From assembly GCF_000369625.1 (NCBI RefSeq), contig NZ_KB850117.1, forward strand, positions 106,446-170,445: a stretch of DNA of 64,000 nucleotides, in the 5' to 3' direction. The DNA comes from Acinetobacter variabilis (GTDB lineage Bacteria > Pseudomonadota > Gammaproteobacteria > Pseudomonadales > Moraxellaceae). The notes under the pieces were generated by a model that did not search any database, was not told where the DNA came from, and saw only the letters and a list, made by a program, of their open reading frames with translations. Below, in pieces: positions 1 through 10,802 of the stretch. The position numbers and the translations under genes are program-made. The stretch's first letter is position 1, and every line of letters begins with the position of its first letter.

Positions 1-1721
<1,721 letters not shown>

Positions 1722-1722
1722 C

Positions 1723-2742
1723 CTAAGCCTCCAACGTCTTGCGTACAGCCTGTTCGATGCGTTCTACACTTGGTAGCCATTCTTTTTCTAATACTGGTGA
1801 AAATGGTACGGGTGAGTGTGGTGGAGTGACTAACTCGATTGGTGCTTTAAGATAATGAAAGCCCTTCTGTGCAATGAGGGCAGCCACATCATGTCCGAAA
1901 CCACAACGCGCTGCTGATTCATCCACAATAACTACGCGACCTGTTGAAGCCACTGACTCTAAAATGCCATCTTCGTCTAATGGAGAAATGGTTCGAGGGT
2001 CAACCACTTCAACCGAAATGCCTTCTTTTGCGAGCTTGTCAGCAACTTCATTGGCACGATGCACCATCAGGCTTAAGGCAATAATGGTGATATCAGTACC
2101 TTCACGTGTGTAATTTGCGACACCAAAAGGAATAGTGTAGGCCTCATCTGGTACTTCGCCCTTAATGTCGTACAATAACTTGTGTTCACAAAAGACTACT
2201 GGGTCATCATCTCGAATGGCTTGAATCAATAACCCTTTCACATCATAGGCGCTCGAAGGCACCACCACTTTTAAGCCAGGTACTGAGGCAAACACGTTAT
2301 ATGGCGACTGAGAATGCTGTGCTGCGGCAGAAAAACCTGCACCGATCATGCCTCGTACAACGAGTGGCGCTTTGGCTTTGCCACCAAACATGTAGCGAAA
2401 TTTAGCTGCTTGGTTATACAGCATGTCATAACACACGCCGTAAAAATCCATAAACATTAAATCTGCCACAGGTCTTAAACCCGTTGCAGCAGCACCTGCC
2501 GCCATACCAATAATCGCTGATTCTGTAATTGGAGTATCAATGACTCGTTCAGAACCAAATTCAGTCCATAAGCCTTTGGTTACACCAAGTACACCGCCAA
2601 AACCTTCCAGTTTATTGTCATCGGTATTTTTGCCACCATGCCCACCACGAACATCTTCACCGACCACAATGACACTTGGGTCTCGGCGCATTTCTAATTC
2701 AATTGCTTCTTTAATCGCGTTTCGATAACTTTTATTTGGCAT
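1723..2742 (-). CDS. acoB: acetoin dehydrogenase E1 beta subunit
   Basis: Beta subunit of the thiamine-diphosphate E1 that cleaves acetoin. The 339-residue length fits the family. The sequence shows the transketolase-like pyrimidine-binding region (VVGEDVRGGHGG, TPITESAIIGMAAGAA, FMDFYGVCYDMLYNQAAKF) and the C-terminal transketolase domain (EVVDPRTISPLDEDGI). It starts 15 bp downstream of acoA and is followed 1 bp later by acoC. The protein is close in design to pyruvate and branched-chain E1 beta, so the acetoin assignment rests on the neighbouring genes (acoA, acoC, lpd, lipA and regulator). Confidence 0.87.
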   Translation of the reverse strand: MPNKSYRNAIKEAIELEMRRDPSVIVVGEDVRGGHGGKNTDDNKLEGFGGVLGVTKGLWTEFGSERVIDTPITESAIIGMAAGAAATGLRPVADLMFMDFYGVCYDMLYNQAAKFRYMFGGKAKAPLVVRGMIGAGFSAAAQHSQSPYNVFASVPGLKVVVPSSAYDVKGLLIQAIRDDDPVVFCEHKLLYDIKGEVPDEAYTIPFGVANYTREGTDITIIALSLMVHRANEVADKLAKEGISVEVVDPRTISPLDEDGILESVASTGRVVIVDESAARCGFGHDVAALIAQKGFHYLKAPIELVTPPHSPVPFSPVLEKEWLPSVERIEQAVRKTLEA

Positions 2743-2757
2743 TTTTCTACTATTCCT

Positions 2758-3720
2758 TTAGTAAGAGACATAAACATCAGTAAGTAACTGAGAGACTTCT
2801 GGGTACTTAGCTGCGCGTGCTTTTGCAACGGCATCGTCTACATTGGCTTTAGACTGGGCGTCAATCGCATCGAGTTTGGCTTCCTCAATTTTGCCTTTAA
2901 CTTTTTCACGGAATATTTTCAATGGATCCTTATGTTCTTTGACATAATCCAGTTCTTCTTTGGAACGAATAAGTCCCGGATCACCTTCAAAATGTCCATA
3001 AAAACGGTTGGTTACCGTTTCAATCACACTCGGACCTTCACCACGGCGGGCACGTTCAATGGCTTTTTGTGCAACTTCATACACAGCAAAAAAGTCTGTT
3101 CCATCTACTTTTTCAGCGGGTAAGCCAAAACCTGCTGCTCGGCCTGCAATATCTTTACTGCCTACGGCATAATCATGTGCAGTACCTTCACCAAAACCGT
3201 TATTTTCAAAAACAAAAATGACAGGAAGCTTTAACACAACAGCCATATTAATGGCTTCAAAAGTTAAGCCCTGATTTGAACCACCATCACCGGTAAAAGA
3301 TAGACCAATCCCACCATTTTTGAGTGTTTTAGCACTTAAAGCTGCCCCAATAGCCAAAGGTGGACCACCACCCACAATACCGTTTGCACCGAGCATGCCT
3401 TTATCTAAGTCCGCAATGTGCATTGAGCCGCCTTTACCACGACACAAACCATCATCTTTGCCAAAAATTTCTAGCATCATGGCGTGAATGTCACAGCCCT
3501 TTGCAATACAATGTCCGTGACCACGATGTGTTGAGGTAATGAAGTCCTTATCTGTTAAATTTTCACAGATCCCTACGGCAACAGCTTCCTCACCGCTATA
3601 AAGATGGATGAAACCTGGGATATCACCTGTATTGTTTTCATCGTGAAGTCGATCCTCAAATTCACGAATGTCGCGCATTCTTTTGTATGCTGCTAGCAAT
3701 TGCTCTTCCGTTAATTGCAT
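2758..3720 (-). CDS. acoA: acetoin dehydrogenase E1 alpha subunit (TPP-dependent)
   Basis: Binds thiamine diphosphate and, with AcoB, cleaves acetoin into acetaldehyde and a hydroxyethyl group passed to lipoate. The 320 residues contain the TPP motif: GDGGSNQG followed about 26 residues later by NN (VFENNGFGEG). The upstream phosphate-binding part THRGHGHCIAKG and the GGGPPLAIGAA stretch are also present. First gene of the minus-strand operon acoA-acoB-acoC-lpd. The promoter must lie in 3721-4062, shared with divergent lipA. Confidence 0.88.
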   Translation of the reverse strand: MQLTEEQLLAAYKRMRDIREFEDRLHDENNTGDIPGFIHLYSGEEAVAVGICENLTDKDFITSTHRGHGHCIAKGCDIHAMMLEIFGKDDGLCRGKGGSMHIADLDKGMLGANGIVGGGPPLAIGAALSAKTLKNGGIGLSFTGDGGSNQGLTFEAINMAVVLKLPVIFVFENNGFGEGTAHDYAVGSKDIAGRAAGFGLPAEKVDGTDFFAVYEVAQKAIERARRGEGPSVIETVTNRFYGHFEGDPGLIRSKEELDYVKEHKDPLKIFREKVKGKIEEAKLDAIDAQSKANVDDAVAKARAAKYPEVSQLLTDVYVSY

Positions 3721-4062
3721 ATATTTATTCCTTATTAACTACGCTTAAAAGAAAATCCCAAATTGAATAACTGGATTTTTAAATCGTATATTTATATAAG
3801 AATATTTTTATTTAATTTCATATTAGACTAAAAAAATATAATGCATAAAAACATAAGATAAACATTAAAAACAGTGGTTTATAATATTAAAAAATTTGTA
3901 AATTTTTTAATATTATTCAGCTATATACAAAAACAAACCTTTAACCAACCTTTGTTTTATATGATAAGTTTTTTGCCCTGTTTTAATATTATTAATGCAT
4001 TTAAAGCAGCTTATTTAATATCAGGCTCAATATTAATTATTTTAAACGACGGAGTGTTTGAA
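3721..4062. promoter_or_regulatory. divergent intergenic region between acoA and lipA
   Basis: Very AT-rich 342-bp region holding the start signals of both acoA (minus) and lipA (plus). A purine-rich GGAG sits at 4051-4054, well placed for the lipA ATG at 4063. The reading frame of lipA stays open upstream to about 3874, but that stretch is low-complexity and hydrophobic and is not treated as coding. I looked for a sigma-54 -24/-12 element, typical of acetoin operons driven by AcoR, and found none convincing. Confidence 0.4.
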
Positions 4063-5037
4063 ATGGATTTAAATAACCCAGTATTAACTGGAAAGAAGCT
4101 ACGTGGCGCTAAAAAAATGGCGCGTATTCCAATTAAAGTTGTTCCAACGGAAACGATACCGAAAAAGCCAGAATGGATCCGGACTAAAATTAGTCAACCT
4201 GAGGAAGTCCAAATCATTAAGGATTTATTAAGACAACAAAAACTACATACCGTTTGCGAAGAAGCGGCTTGTCCTAACTTGCCGCAATGTTTCGGTAGTG
4301 GAACAGCAACATTCATGATTATGGGTGATATCTGTACTCGACGCTGTCCATTCTGTGATGTCTCGCATGGCCGTCCTAATGCCTTAGATATTAACGAGCC
4401 ACTGCATTTGGCTGAAACAGTGAAGAATCTAAACTTAAAGTATGTTGTGATTACTTCCGTTGACCGAGATGATTTAAAAGATGGCGGTGCACAGCATTTT
4501 GCAGATTGCATTCGAGAAATTCGTCAAACTAGTCCAGGCACTTTGATTGAAGTTTTGGTTCCTGATTTTCGTGGTCGCGCAGATATTGCACTTAAAATTT
4601 TGAGCAAAAATCCACCTGATGTCTTTAATCACAATATTGAAACCGTGCCACGCCTGTATAAAGCCATGCGACCAGGCGCTGACTATCAGCATTCATTGAA
4701 TTTACTTAAGAAATTTAAACACTACTGCCCTGATATCCCAACGAAATGTGGTTTGATGGTGGGTTTAGGAGAGATTGAAGCTGAGGTTATTGCGTTATTA
4801 AATGATTTGAAAGATTATCAAATTGATTATGTCACAATCGGCCAATACCTACAGCCATCCAAATCACATGCGCCAATTCATCGTTTTGTTACATTGCAAG
4901 AGTTTAAACATTATCAAACTCATGGAGAGCACTTAGAGTTTAAGAATATTTGGAGTGCACCATTAGTGCGATCGAGTTATTTTGCTGACCGCCAGTATTA
5001 TGGTGAGGCTGTACCTGTGCCCTACGTGCGTGAATGA
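4063..5037 (+). CDS. lipA: lipoyl synthase (radical SAM)
   Basis: Inserts two sulfurs into octanoyl chains on E2 or GcvH proteins to make lipoate. From the ATG at 4063 (GGAG 8 bp upstream) it is 324 residues, the usual LipA length; an open frame upstream would give an atypical N-terminus. All signatures are present: the auxiliary cluster CX4CX5C (C65, C70, C76, [12 protein letters not shown]), the radical-SAM CX3CX2C (C91, C95, C98, CTRRCPFC), and RSSY near the C-terminus whose serine ligates the auxiliary cluster. It is divergent from the aco operon, so it is probably a second LipA that serves lipoylation of AcoC. No lipB or lplA is seen nearby. Confidence 0.9.
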   Translation: MDLNNPVLTGKKLRGAKKMARIPIKVVPTETIPKKPEWIRTKISQPEEVQIIKDLLRQQKLHTVCEEAACPNLPQCFGSGTATFMIMGDICTRRCPFCDVSHGRPNALDINEPLHLAETVKNLNLKYVVITSVDRDDLKDGGAQHFADCIREIRQTSPGTLIEVLVPDFRGRADIALKILSKNPPDVFNHNIETVPRLYKAMRPGADYQHSLNLLKKFKHYCPDIPTKCGLMVGLGEIEAEVIALLNDLKDYQIDYVTIGQYLQPSKSHAPIHRFVTLQEFKHYQTHGEHLEFKNIWSAPLVRSSYFADRQYYGEAVPVPYVRE

Positions 5038-5292
5038 CATTTTCATCATTTAAAGGATCCTATTTATCAACATAATGGTTACTTTTATTAACACTTCAGA
5101 TAAAAATAGTCATTTCCAGTCCATAACAACACTTTTAAAGTAGTTAAAAGGCTGGTAAAACCCAAAAAAGGTTATTTAACGAATCCAAGAAAAATGATTT
5201 GGTACACGTAAGAAAAGATTGAATGAGTATAGATCTGGAAATTGATTTCTGAAGTTTAAAGATATTACAGTCTAATCATAAAGGAATATGAT

Positions 5293-6384
5293 ATGAACCT
5301 GTTCAATACAGCACTAGCAAAAAAGCTGCAAACAACACATTTAATTAATCAGCATATTGTTCAGGCTGCACCCGTTTTGGCTTTGCCTCAAGAAGATCAG
5401 ACTTCCCTATTCCGCCGCTCTATTCAGCATAATTATGCCGATTTATTAAGAATTGCTAATGATTCCGATATGGCAATTGGTCTTACAGATCACCATGGTA
5501 CTCTGTTATGGACCTGGAGTAGTTCCGCGATGCTTTCTTCTGCTGAACAGGTACATTTTATTGAAGGTGGCCATTGGTCAACGCAGGCGGTTGGGACCAA
5601 TGCGATTGGTATGACATTAAATAGTCAAACATCAAGTTGTGTATATTCTCATGAAAACCAAATGGACAGCGTTCGTGATTGGGTCTGTTATGCAGCACCT
5701 ATCTGGGATCCGACTTCAGGTCAATTTCATGGCATTATCAATCTTTCCACAAAATATAAAAAACATACCCCTCTAGGCATTCTTGCTGTGGAACGCTGTG
5801 CAGACTTAATACAGCGAGCAATAAAATTTGAACAGAAAAATTTTTTATACATTAAAGCGCTAGGTTCGCCCTGGGTTCAATTTAATGGGCATACTTTGAA
5901 CTTGACTCACCGTCAAATTGAAATACTTTGCATTTTAGCTTTGTATCCGTACGGCATTGGTTTAGAAGAGTTACACTATGCCCTTTATGGTGAGCGTAAT
6001 GTCAGCCTAAAAACCTTAAAGGCTGAGCTTTCACAACTTCGTAGCCTATTACCTCATTCAATTGAGGCTCGCATTTATAGGCTTACCTGTGAAGTCCAAT
6101 GTGATTTTTTACGTGCTGAACAATCATTAAATGCAAATCTTATTTCGAGTACATTCTCGCTATATAAAGGTAGCTTTTTATCTAAATCAGAAAGCCCTTT
6201 ACTCAGTACTTGGAGACATTGTTTTGATGCCCGTTTAAGCCAGTTGATTTATCAAATAAAGGATACCGATCAATTATTACGGATTATTGGGCAAACACAT
6301 GATCGTATTGATGCTGTACAGCGTTTATTAGAATTATTACCACAGGACAGCAACTACCGTAATTATTTTTCAAATCTGATTTAA
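5293..6384 (+). CDS. GAF-domain transcriptional regulator linked to the acetoin operon
   Basis: 363 residues. The first ~180 resemble the N-terminal sensor half of AcoR-type activators, including the GAF core with GTNAIGMTL and DWVCYAAPIWDP. What follows is not the AAA+ sigma-54 activator domain (no GESGTGKE or GAFTGA motif). Instead a region with LTHRQIEILCILALYP begins a winged-helix-like segment (~200-270), followed by a helical tail. It is preceded by AAGGAA at 5281. A 255-bp gap without features separates it from lipA, and it points away from the aco operon. Role as acetoin sensor is inferred from position and the AcoR-like half. Its DNA-binding mode is uncertain. Confidence 0.65.
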   Translation: MNLFNTALAKKLQTTHLINQHIVQAAPVLALPQEDQTSLFRRSIQHNYADLLRIANDSDMAIGLTDHHGTLLWTWSSSAMLSSAEQVHFIEGGHWSTQAVGTNAIGMTLNSQTSSCVYSHENQMDSVRDWVCYAAPIWDPTSGQFHGIINLSTKYKKHTPLGILAVERCADLIQRAIKFEQKNFLYIKALGSPWVQFNGHTLNLTHRQIEILCILALYPYGIGLEELHYALYGERNVSLKTLKAELSQLRSLLPHSIEARIYRLTCEVQCDFLRAEQSLNANLISSTFSLYKGSFLSKSESPLLSTWRHCFDARLSQLIYQIKDTDQLLRIIGQTHDRIDAVQRLLELLPQDSNYRNYFSNLI

Positions 6385-6410
6385 ATTTGATTTGTTACTT
6401 CAACTCTAAA

Positions 6411-7459
6411 GGGCTTTGTTGCATAAACCTAGCCTAGAAAGATTATTCAGTCCTATAATTTCAATATGAATAAACCTGCTCCTAAAATCTATCGTACAAC
6501 TAACTGGTCTTCCTACAATCGTGCCCTCATTAACCGAGGTAATATTTCCATTTGGTTTGATCCAAACACTCAGTGGTATGCACAACCATAAGGCAAGCAA
6601 GGTCGAAATCAAACTTACTCTGATACCGCTATTCAATGCTGTTTAATGATCAAATCTCTATTCAGACTCTCTTTACGCATGGTCACAGGTTTTGTTCAAA
6701 GTTTGATTAAACTGTGTAAATGAGCTGCTCCGAATATCAGCGATATTCGTACAGCACGCTTTGTCGAAGACAAAAACATATTGATATTGCGATTAGCTAT
6801 CAAAAAAGTAGCGATGGGCTACATCTACTCGTAGACTCAACTGGTTTGAAGTTTCTAGGTGAAGGTGAATGGAAACGTAAGAAACATGGACCTGAATATC
6901 GTCGCCAATGGCGTAAGCTTCATATTGGTATTGATGCCGACACCTTGCAAATACGTGCAGTACAGCTCACTACAAATAATGTGAGCAATTCACAAGTACT
7001 CGGTGATTTACTTGATCAAACTCCATAAGATGAACGGATTGACTCTGTCTATACCGAAGGCTCTTATGACACCAAGTAATGCAGACAAGTCATTTTAGAT
7101 CGAGATGCACATGCGGTCATTCCACCAAGAAAAAATGCAAAACCATGGGAAGATCAGAAATTGAGATCTTTAGAGCGAAATGAATTATTAAAAACAGTGA
7201 AACGTTTAGGAAGAATGCTTTGGAAAAAATGGTCTGGTTATCATCGTCGAAGTTTGGTCGAAACCAAGATGCATTGCATCAAATGATTAGGCGATAAATT
7301 AACAGCAAGGAGTTTTCCTAGTCAGGTCAATGAGATTCATGCACGCATAGCAGTATTAAACAGATTTACAGAATTAGGTCGTCCTCATACCCAAGTTGTC
7401 ACTTGAGTTCTGTTCAGATAAGCAGGTGCTGTCTTTTAAATCTTTGTGCAACAAAGCCC
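6411..7459 (+). mobile_element. decayed IS5-family (IS903 group, IS17-like) insertion sequence
   Basis: Bounded by near-perfect inverted ends beginning GGGCTTTGTTGCA (left at 6411, right copy ending 7459), 1049 bp, typical size for this group. The transposase frame from ATG 6466 to 7406 is broken by several stops and shifts. Recognisable pieces include NWSSYNRALINRGNISIWFD, GLKFLGEGEWKRKKHGPEYR and a C-terminal HARIAVLNRF. The flanks (AACTCTAAA and TTTTGCATA) do not match, so there is no target duplication. The right end abuts a remnant of another IS. The element is inactive. Confidence 0.85.
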
Positions 7460-7492
7460 TTTTGCATAGAAAATATTCTGGATAGGTTCTAA
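7460..7492 (-). repeat. 33-bp right-end remnant of an IS5-family (IS1031-type) element
   Basis: These 33 bp are identical, in inverted orientation, to 19594-19626, the right end of the broken IS at 19.6-20.1 kb (terminal GAACCTATCCAG). The rest of that element is gone. The IS17-like copy to the left probably inserted into it, or a deletion fused the two. Confidence 0.75.
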
Positions 7493-7510
7493 GTGATCAC
7501 CTTTAAATTT

Positions 7511-7564
7511 ATGAAAAGCAATTACACAAAATTATTTACAGGCTCTGCAGTTGCATTAGCTTGA
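7511..7564 (+). pseudogene. possible vestigial signal-peptide reading frame
   Basis: A 17-codon frame, MKSNYTKLFTGSAVALA then TGA, looks like the start of a secretion signal cut off before its cleavage site. It may be the stump of a gene whose remainder was lost. It could equally be chance sequence in the kefC-like leader. Confidence 0.25.
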
Positions 7565-7651
7565 AGCCTGTATATATATATTTGGCTACCTTTATCGGGT
7601 AAATTCTATACTTGCAATGTCAACAGCCCCAATACAAAATCTGAGAAATAT

Positions 7652-9463
7652 ATGAGTGCAGAAGCCACATCTATCAGCCTTTTATCCCCTGTCATATTGC
7701 TCACGGCTGCAGTGATCGCAGTCCCCTTAATCAAGCGCCTAGGATTAAGCTCGGTATTGGGATATTTAATTGCAGGATTAATTATTGGTCCATTTGGACT
7801 GGCATTTTTCTACGATTCTGCGTCTATTTTGCATATCGCTGAGCTTGGTATTGTGATGTATCTGTTTGTGATTGGACTAGAAATGCGTCCATTGTATTTA
7901 TGGAATTTAAGAAAAGAAATTTTTGGATTAGGTACATTACAAATTAGTGCCTGTTCATTAGGGCTAACGGCTGTAGGCTTGGTCTATGGCTATTCTTGGC
8001 AAGTGAGTTTTGTGTGTGCTGCAGGCTTTGTACTCACCTCAACTGCAATTGTAATGCAACTTTTGGGAGATCGTGGAGACATTGCTCAACCACGAGGACA
8101 AAAAATTGTCTCGATTCTGCTGTTTGAAGACTTGTTGATTGTCCCTTTATTGGCAATTGTCGCTTTTATCGCACCGAATCATGTTGTTGAAAGTACTTCT
8201 ACGCGTTTGCAGAGCATCGGAATTGGTTTAATTTCAATTGCAGGTTTAATCGCTGCAGGCTATTGGTTGCTTAATCCTTTATTTCGCTTATTAGCTGCAG
8301 CCAAAGCCCGTGAAGTCATGACTGCAGCAGCACTCTTGGTGGTGCTCGGCGCAGCATTACTGATGCAAGTCACTGGCTTATCGATGGCAATGGGGGCATT
8401 CCTTGCAGGGGTATTACTCTCCGAATCCACTTTTCGCCATCAGATTGAAGCAGATATTGAACCGTTTCGTGGCATATTGCTCGGATTATTTTTTCTAGGT
8501 GTAGGCATGTCACTAGACCTTAACGTCGTAAAAAATAACTGGGTGTTAATCTTAAGTGCTGTACTTCTGCTGATGTTTGTCAAAGCATCCATGATTTACC
8601 TGATTGCACGCATGACCAAAAGTTCACACTCCGAAGCATTCGATCGCGCATTACTGATGGCTCAAGGGGGTGAGTTTGCTTTTGTACTCTTTACTGCCGC
8701 CATGAGTGCTCAAGTCATTAGTGCTGTTGAACGCTCAAACCTGACTGCGATTGTAGTCTTATCGATGATTTTGACCCCGATTATTGGCTTTTTATTTAAA
8801 CGTTTTACCCAAACTACAGAACAAACTTCTTTAGAAAATATCCGTATTGCCGAAGGGCTTTCTGGAAAAGTATTGATGATTGGTTTCGGTCGTTTTGGAC
8901 AAGTTTCCAGTCAATTACTGCTTGCTCGAGGGATTGATGTGACCATCATTGATAATGATATCGACATGATTCAAAACGCTGAAAGATTTGGATTTAAAAT
9001 TTACTATGGCGATGGTTCTCGTTTAGATATTTTACATGCCTCGGGAGCAGATACGGCTGAGGCAATTGTTGTTTGCGTAGACCACAAAGAAACGACGAAT
9101 AAGATTGTAGAGTTGGTGCAACATGAATTTCCTTTAACCAAGTTACTGGTTCGCTCTTATGACCGTGAGCATGCGCTGCATTTAGCAAAACAAAATGTGG
9201 ATTACATGATTCGAGAAACCTTCGAGTCGGCAATGCTATTTGGCGGTGCCATTTTAGAAGAATTGGGTGTTGACCAGAGTAATGTTGAAGAAATTAGCCA
9301 AGAAATCCGAGAACGAGATAAGGAACGTTTTGAAACCGAAGTTGCAGCAGATGATGTCTATGCGGGTATCGGTTTGCAATACACAGGACCGCGTCCGACT
9401 GCACCTTTAATCACACCAAAGCACACAGGGCAAATTCTGAATGAAGATGACACTCAGCAATAA
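7652..9463 (+). CDS. KefB/KefC-type monovalent cation:proton antiporter (CPA2) with RCK domain
   Basis: Inner-membrane K+/H+ (or Na+/H+) antiporter of 603 residues. Residues ~1-385 form about a dozen hydrophobic helices with the CPA2 patterns LGYLIAGLIIGPFGL, FVLTSTAIVMQLL, MGAFLAGVLLSES and MAQGGEFAFVLF. From ~400 follows a TrkA-N/RCK nucleotide-binding domain with the Rossmann motif MIGFGRFGQVSSQLLLARG and VTIIDNDIDMI. The C-terminal tail is acidic and charged. In E. coli Kef proteins this domain binds glutathione adducts and NAD(H). No kefF/kefG-like subunit is adjacent, so it is probably a generic CPA2 antiporter. The gene stands alone between IS remnants. Confidence 0.85.
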   Translation: MSAEATSISLLSPVILLTAAVIAVPLIKRLGLSSVLGYLIAGLIIGPFGLAFFYDSASILHIAELGIVMYLFVIGLEMRPLYLWNLRKEIFGLGTLQISACSLGLTAVGLVYGYSWQVSFVCAAGFVLTSTAIVMQLLGDRGDIAQPRGQKIVSILLFEDLLIVPLLAIVAFIAPNHVVESTSTRLQSIGIGLISIAGLIAAGYWLLNPLFRLLAAAKAREVMTAAALLVVLGAALLMQVTGLSMAMGAFLAGVLLSESTFRHQIEADIEPFRGILLGLFFLGVGMSLDLNVVKNNWVLILSAVLLLMFVKASMIYLIARMTKSSHSEAFDRALLMAQGGEFAFVLFTAAMSAQVISAVERSNLTAIVVLSMILTPIIGFLFKRFTQTTEQTSLENIRIAEGLSGKVLMIGFGRFGQVSSQLLLARGIDVTIIDNDIDMIQNAERFGFKIYYGDGSRLDILHASGADTAEAIVVCVDHKETTNKIVELVQHEFPLTKLLVRSYDREHALHLAKQNVDYMIRETFESAMLFGGAILEELGVDQSNVEEISQEIRERDKERFETEVAADDVYAGIGLQYTGPRPTAPLITPKHTGQILNEDDTQQ

Positions 9464-9485
9464 TTTCACGTATTAAGCCCAAATA

Positions 9486-9514
9486 AAAAAGAGGTCTGTG
9501 TAGACATCTTTTTT
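9486..9514 (+). terminator. probable Rho-independent terminator of the antiporter gene
   Basis: An imperfect stem (GAGGTCT with AGACATC) around a short loop, preceded by A-run and followed by TTTTTT, 23 bp after the antiporter stop codon. Confidence 0.55.
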
Positions 9515-9607
9515 GTAAGCATCCGCTGAACCCCATACCTATTTTTTAATTCCGTTCAAGTTTCCAGCGGTGTGGCAGTAATTCTTCTATTTGGGGCACT
9601 TTTTGTG
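9515..9607 (-). mobile_element. IS66-family end with the last codons of its transposase
   Basis: Begins with GTAAGC, the usual IS66 terminus, and the minus strand reads PQIEELLPHRWKLERN and a stop, matching the C-terminal end of IS66 TnpC. Only about 90 bp remain. It is joined directly to an IS3-type fragment at about 9607. Confidence 0.55.
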
Positions 9608-10017
9608 TCGGCTATTGAATATAATTGATGATTCTCGTCGAGAAGGTTTAGCGATTGAAGCAGAATTCTCATTACCAACAATTCGGGTTATTCGTACGTT
9701 GAATCAGTTGCTAGAGTGGCGAGAAAATCCGTTAGTTATTCGGTTTGAGAATAGTCCGGAGTTTATCAATCATGAATGTGGGCGCTGGGGAACTGAATAA
9801 GGTATTCGTATTGAATATATTCAACCAGGTAAGCTACAGCAGAATGCGTATATTGAACATTATAATCCAACTATACGCTATAGCTGTCTAAGTACGCATT
9901 TATTTGAAACACTGGAAGAAGTGCAAGATTATGCAACGAGTTGGCTGTGGCATTACAACCATGAAAGACCACACCAAGCAAACAGACGAAGGCTACCTCT
10001 AATTAATGGCTGCTTGA
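9608..10017 (+). pseudogene. IS3-family transposase OrfB, C-terminal remnant
   Basis: Reads NIIDDSRREGLAIEAEFSLP, an IRVIRTLNQLLEWR stretch, IQPGKLQQNAYIEHYNPT and WLWHYNHERPHQANRR. This is the DDE catalytic C-terminal half of an IS3 OrfB. It has an in-frame stop at about 9800 and lacks the N-terminal half and OrfA. Several key residues are changed (for example RPHQA kept but the ERYNRT-type segment mutated), so it is a fossil. Confidence 0.75.
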
Positions 10018-10057
10018 CCTCTATTTTTAACTTCGGTTATTTATGGGCGGATTACCC

Positions 10058-10097
10058 TTGTCATTATATTGACATCAAATCTTCATAGCTCTGTCAT
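10058..10097 (+). promoter_or_regulatory. tandem PhoB (Pho) box array upstream of tatA
   Basis: Four 7-bp units spaced by 4 bp give exact 11-bp periodicity: TTGTCAT (10058), TTGACAT (10069), TCTTCAT (10080), CTGTCAT (10091). The known PhoB site is pairs of CTGTCAT-like 7-mers with 4-bp spacing, so this is two adjacent Pho boxes. It lies 54 bp before the tatA ATG. The match is read directly from sequence; regulation by PhoB is inferred and fits the PhoX phosphatase downstream. Confidence 0.75.
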
Positions 10098-10151
10098 TTG
10101 TTAGTGTTGATATAAGCCAATAAATTTAAAAAGATTAAATGAGGATAAAAT

Positions 10152-10370
10152 ATGGCAGGGTTATCCATCTGGCATGTACTAATTTTTGCAATTGTAGTGA
10201 TCTTACTGTTTGGTACTTCTAAACTAAAAAATCTAGGAAAAGATGTAGGGGGTGCAATCAAGGACTTTAAGAAATCTGTCCGTGAAGAAGAAGCTGAGGC
10301 AGCTCAACTTCAGTACCCTCGAACGATTGATGCGAAAGTTAAAGCCAGTGAGAGTTCAATCAAGAATTGA
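10152..10370 (+). CDS. tatA: Sec-independent translocase TatA
   Basis: 72 residues: a short N-terminal transmembrane helix ([19 protein letters not shown]), the hinge [20 protein letters not shown] forming the amphipathic helix, and a charged tail. TatA multimers form the passage for folded Tat substrates. First gene of tatA-tatB-tatC with gaps of 9 bp and then a 4-bp overlap. Start supported by GAGGA a few bases upstream. A chromosome usually has its own tat set, so this is probably a second, accessory translocase. Confidence 0.93.
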   Translation: MAGLSIWHVLIFAIVVILLFGTSKLKNLGKDVGGAIKDFKKSVREEEAEAAQLQYPRTIDAKVKASESSIKN

Positions 10371-10379
10371 GGTATTGCT

Positions 10380-10802
10380 ATGCTCAATATTGGAATGACT
10401 GAGCTGTTGGTCTTTGGGGCAATTGCCTTGCTCATTCTTGGACCAGATAAACTCCCTGAAGCGATACGTTTTATAGGTAAATGGTCAGCCAAAATCAAAA
10501 GGATCGCCGGCAATATACAAAATGATCTTGACCGTGAATTGCGACTATCGGAACTACGGGAACAAATGCAAAGCGAGCTGAAACGTATTCAGGAATTAGA
10601 AATTAAAATGCAGGCACAAATGGATAATATAAATGTAATCCATCAGCCCATCATTAGAAATCCGGAACAACATCTTTTGAACTATGAGCTGACTTACCAA
10701 TTAATTAATGAATCAGTTTCACCTGTTCATTTACCGCCAATCCAGCTGAATAAAGTGACAAAACAAGAAAAAATTTATGCTGATATAAAGGTGGCCGTAT
10801 GA
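10380..10802 (+). CDS. tatB: Sec-independent translocase TatB
   Basis: 140 residues. The N-terminus MLNIGMTELLVFGAIALLIL followed by GPDKLPEAIRFIGKW is the TatB pattern (an early glutamate in the membrane helix and the GP hinge). A long amphipathic or coiled-coil stretch with many E, K and Q follows (~45-90). TatB with TatC forms the receptor for twin-arginine signal peptides. Its last codons overlap the tatC start by 4 bp (ATGA), implying coupled translation. Confidence 0.92.
   Translation: MLNIGMTELLVFGAIALLILGPDKLPEAIRFIGKWSAKIKRIAGNIQNDLDRELRLSELREQMQSELKRIQELEIKMQAQMDNINVIHQPIIRNPEQHLLNYELTYQLINESVSPVHLPPIQLNKVTKQEKIYADIKVAV

Noticed and set aside
3721..4062. Sigma-54 promoter for the acetoin operon
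   Set aside because: Expected from AcoR-type systems, but no GG-N10-GC element of good quality was found and the neighbouring regulator lacks the sigma-54 activator domain.
3874..4062. N-terminal extension of lipoyl synthase
   Set aside because: The frame is open but gives a low-complexity hydrophobic stretch foreign to LipA. The ATG at 4063 has a Shine-Dalgarno sequence and yields the normal length.
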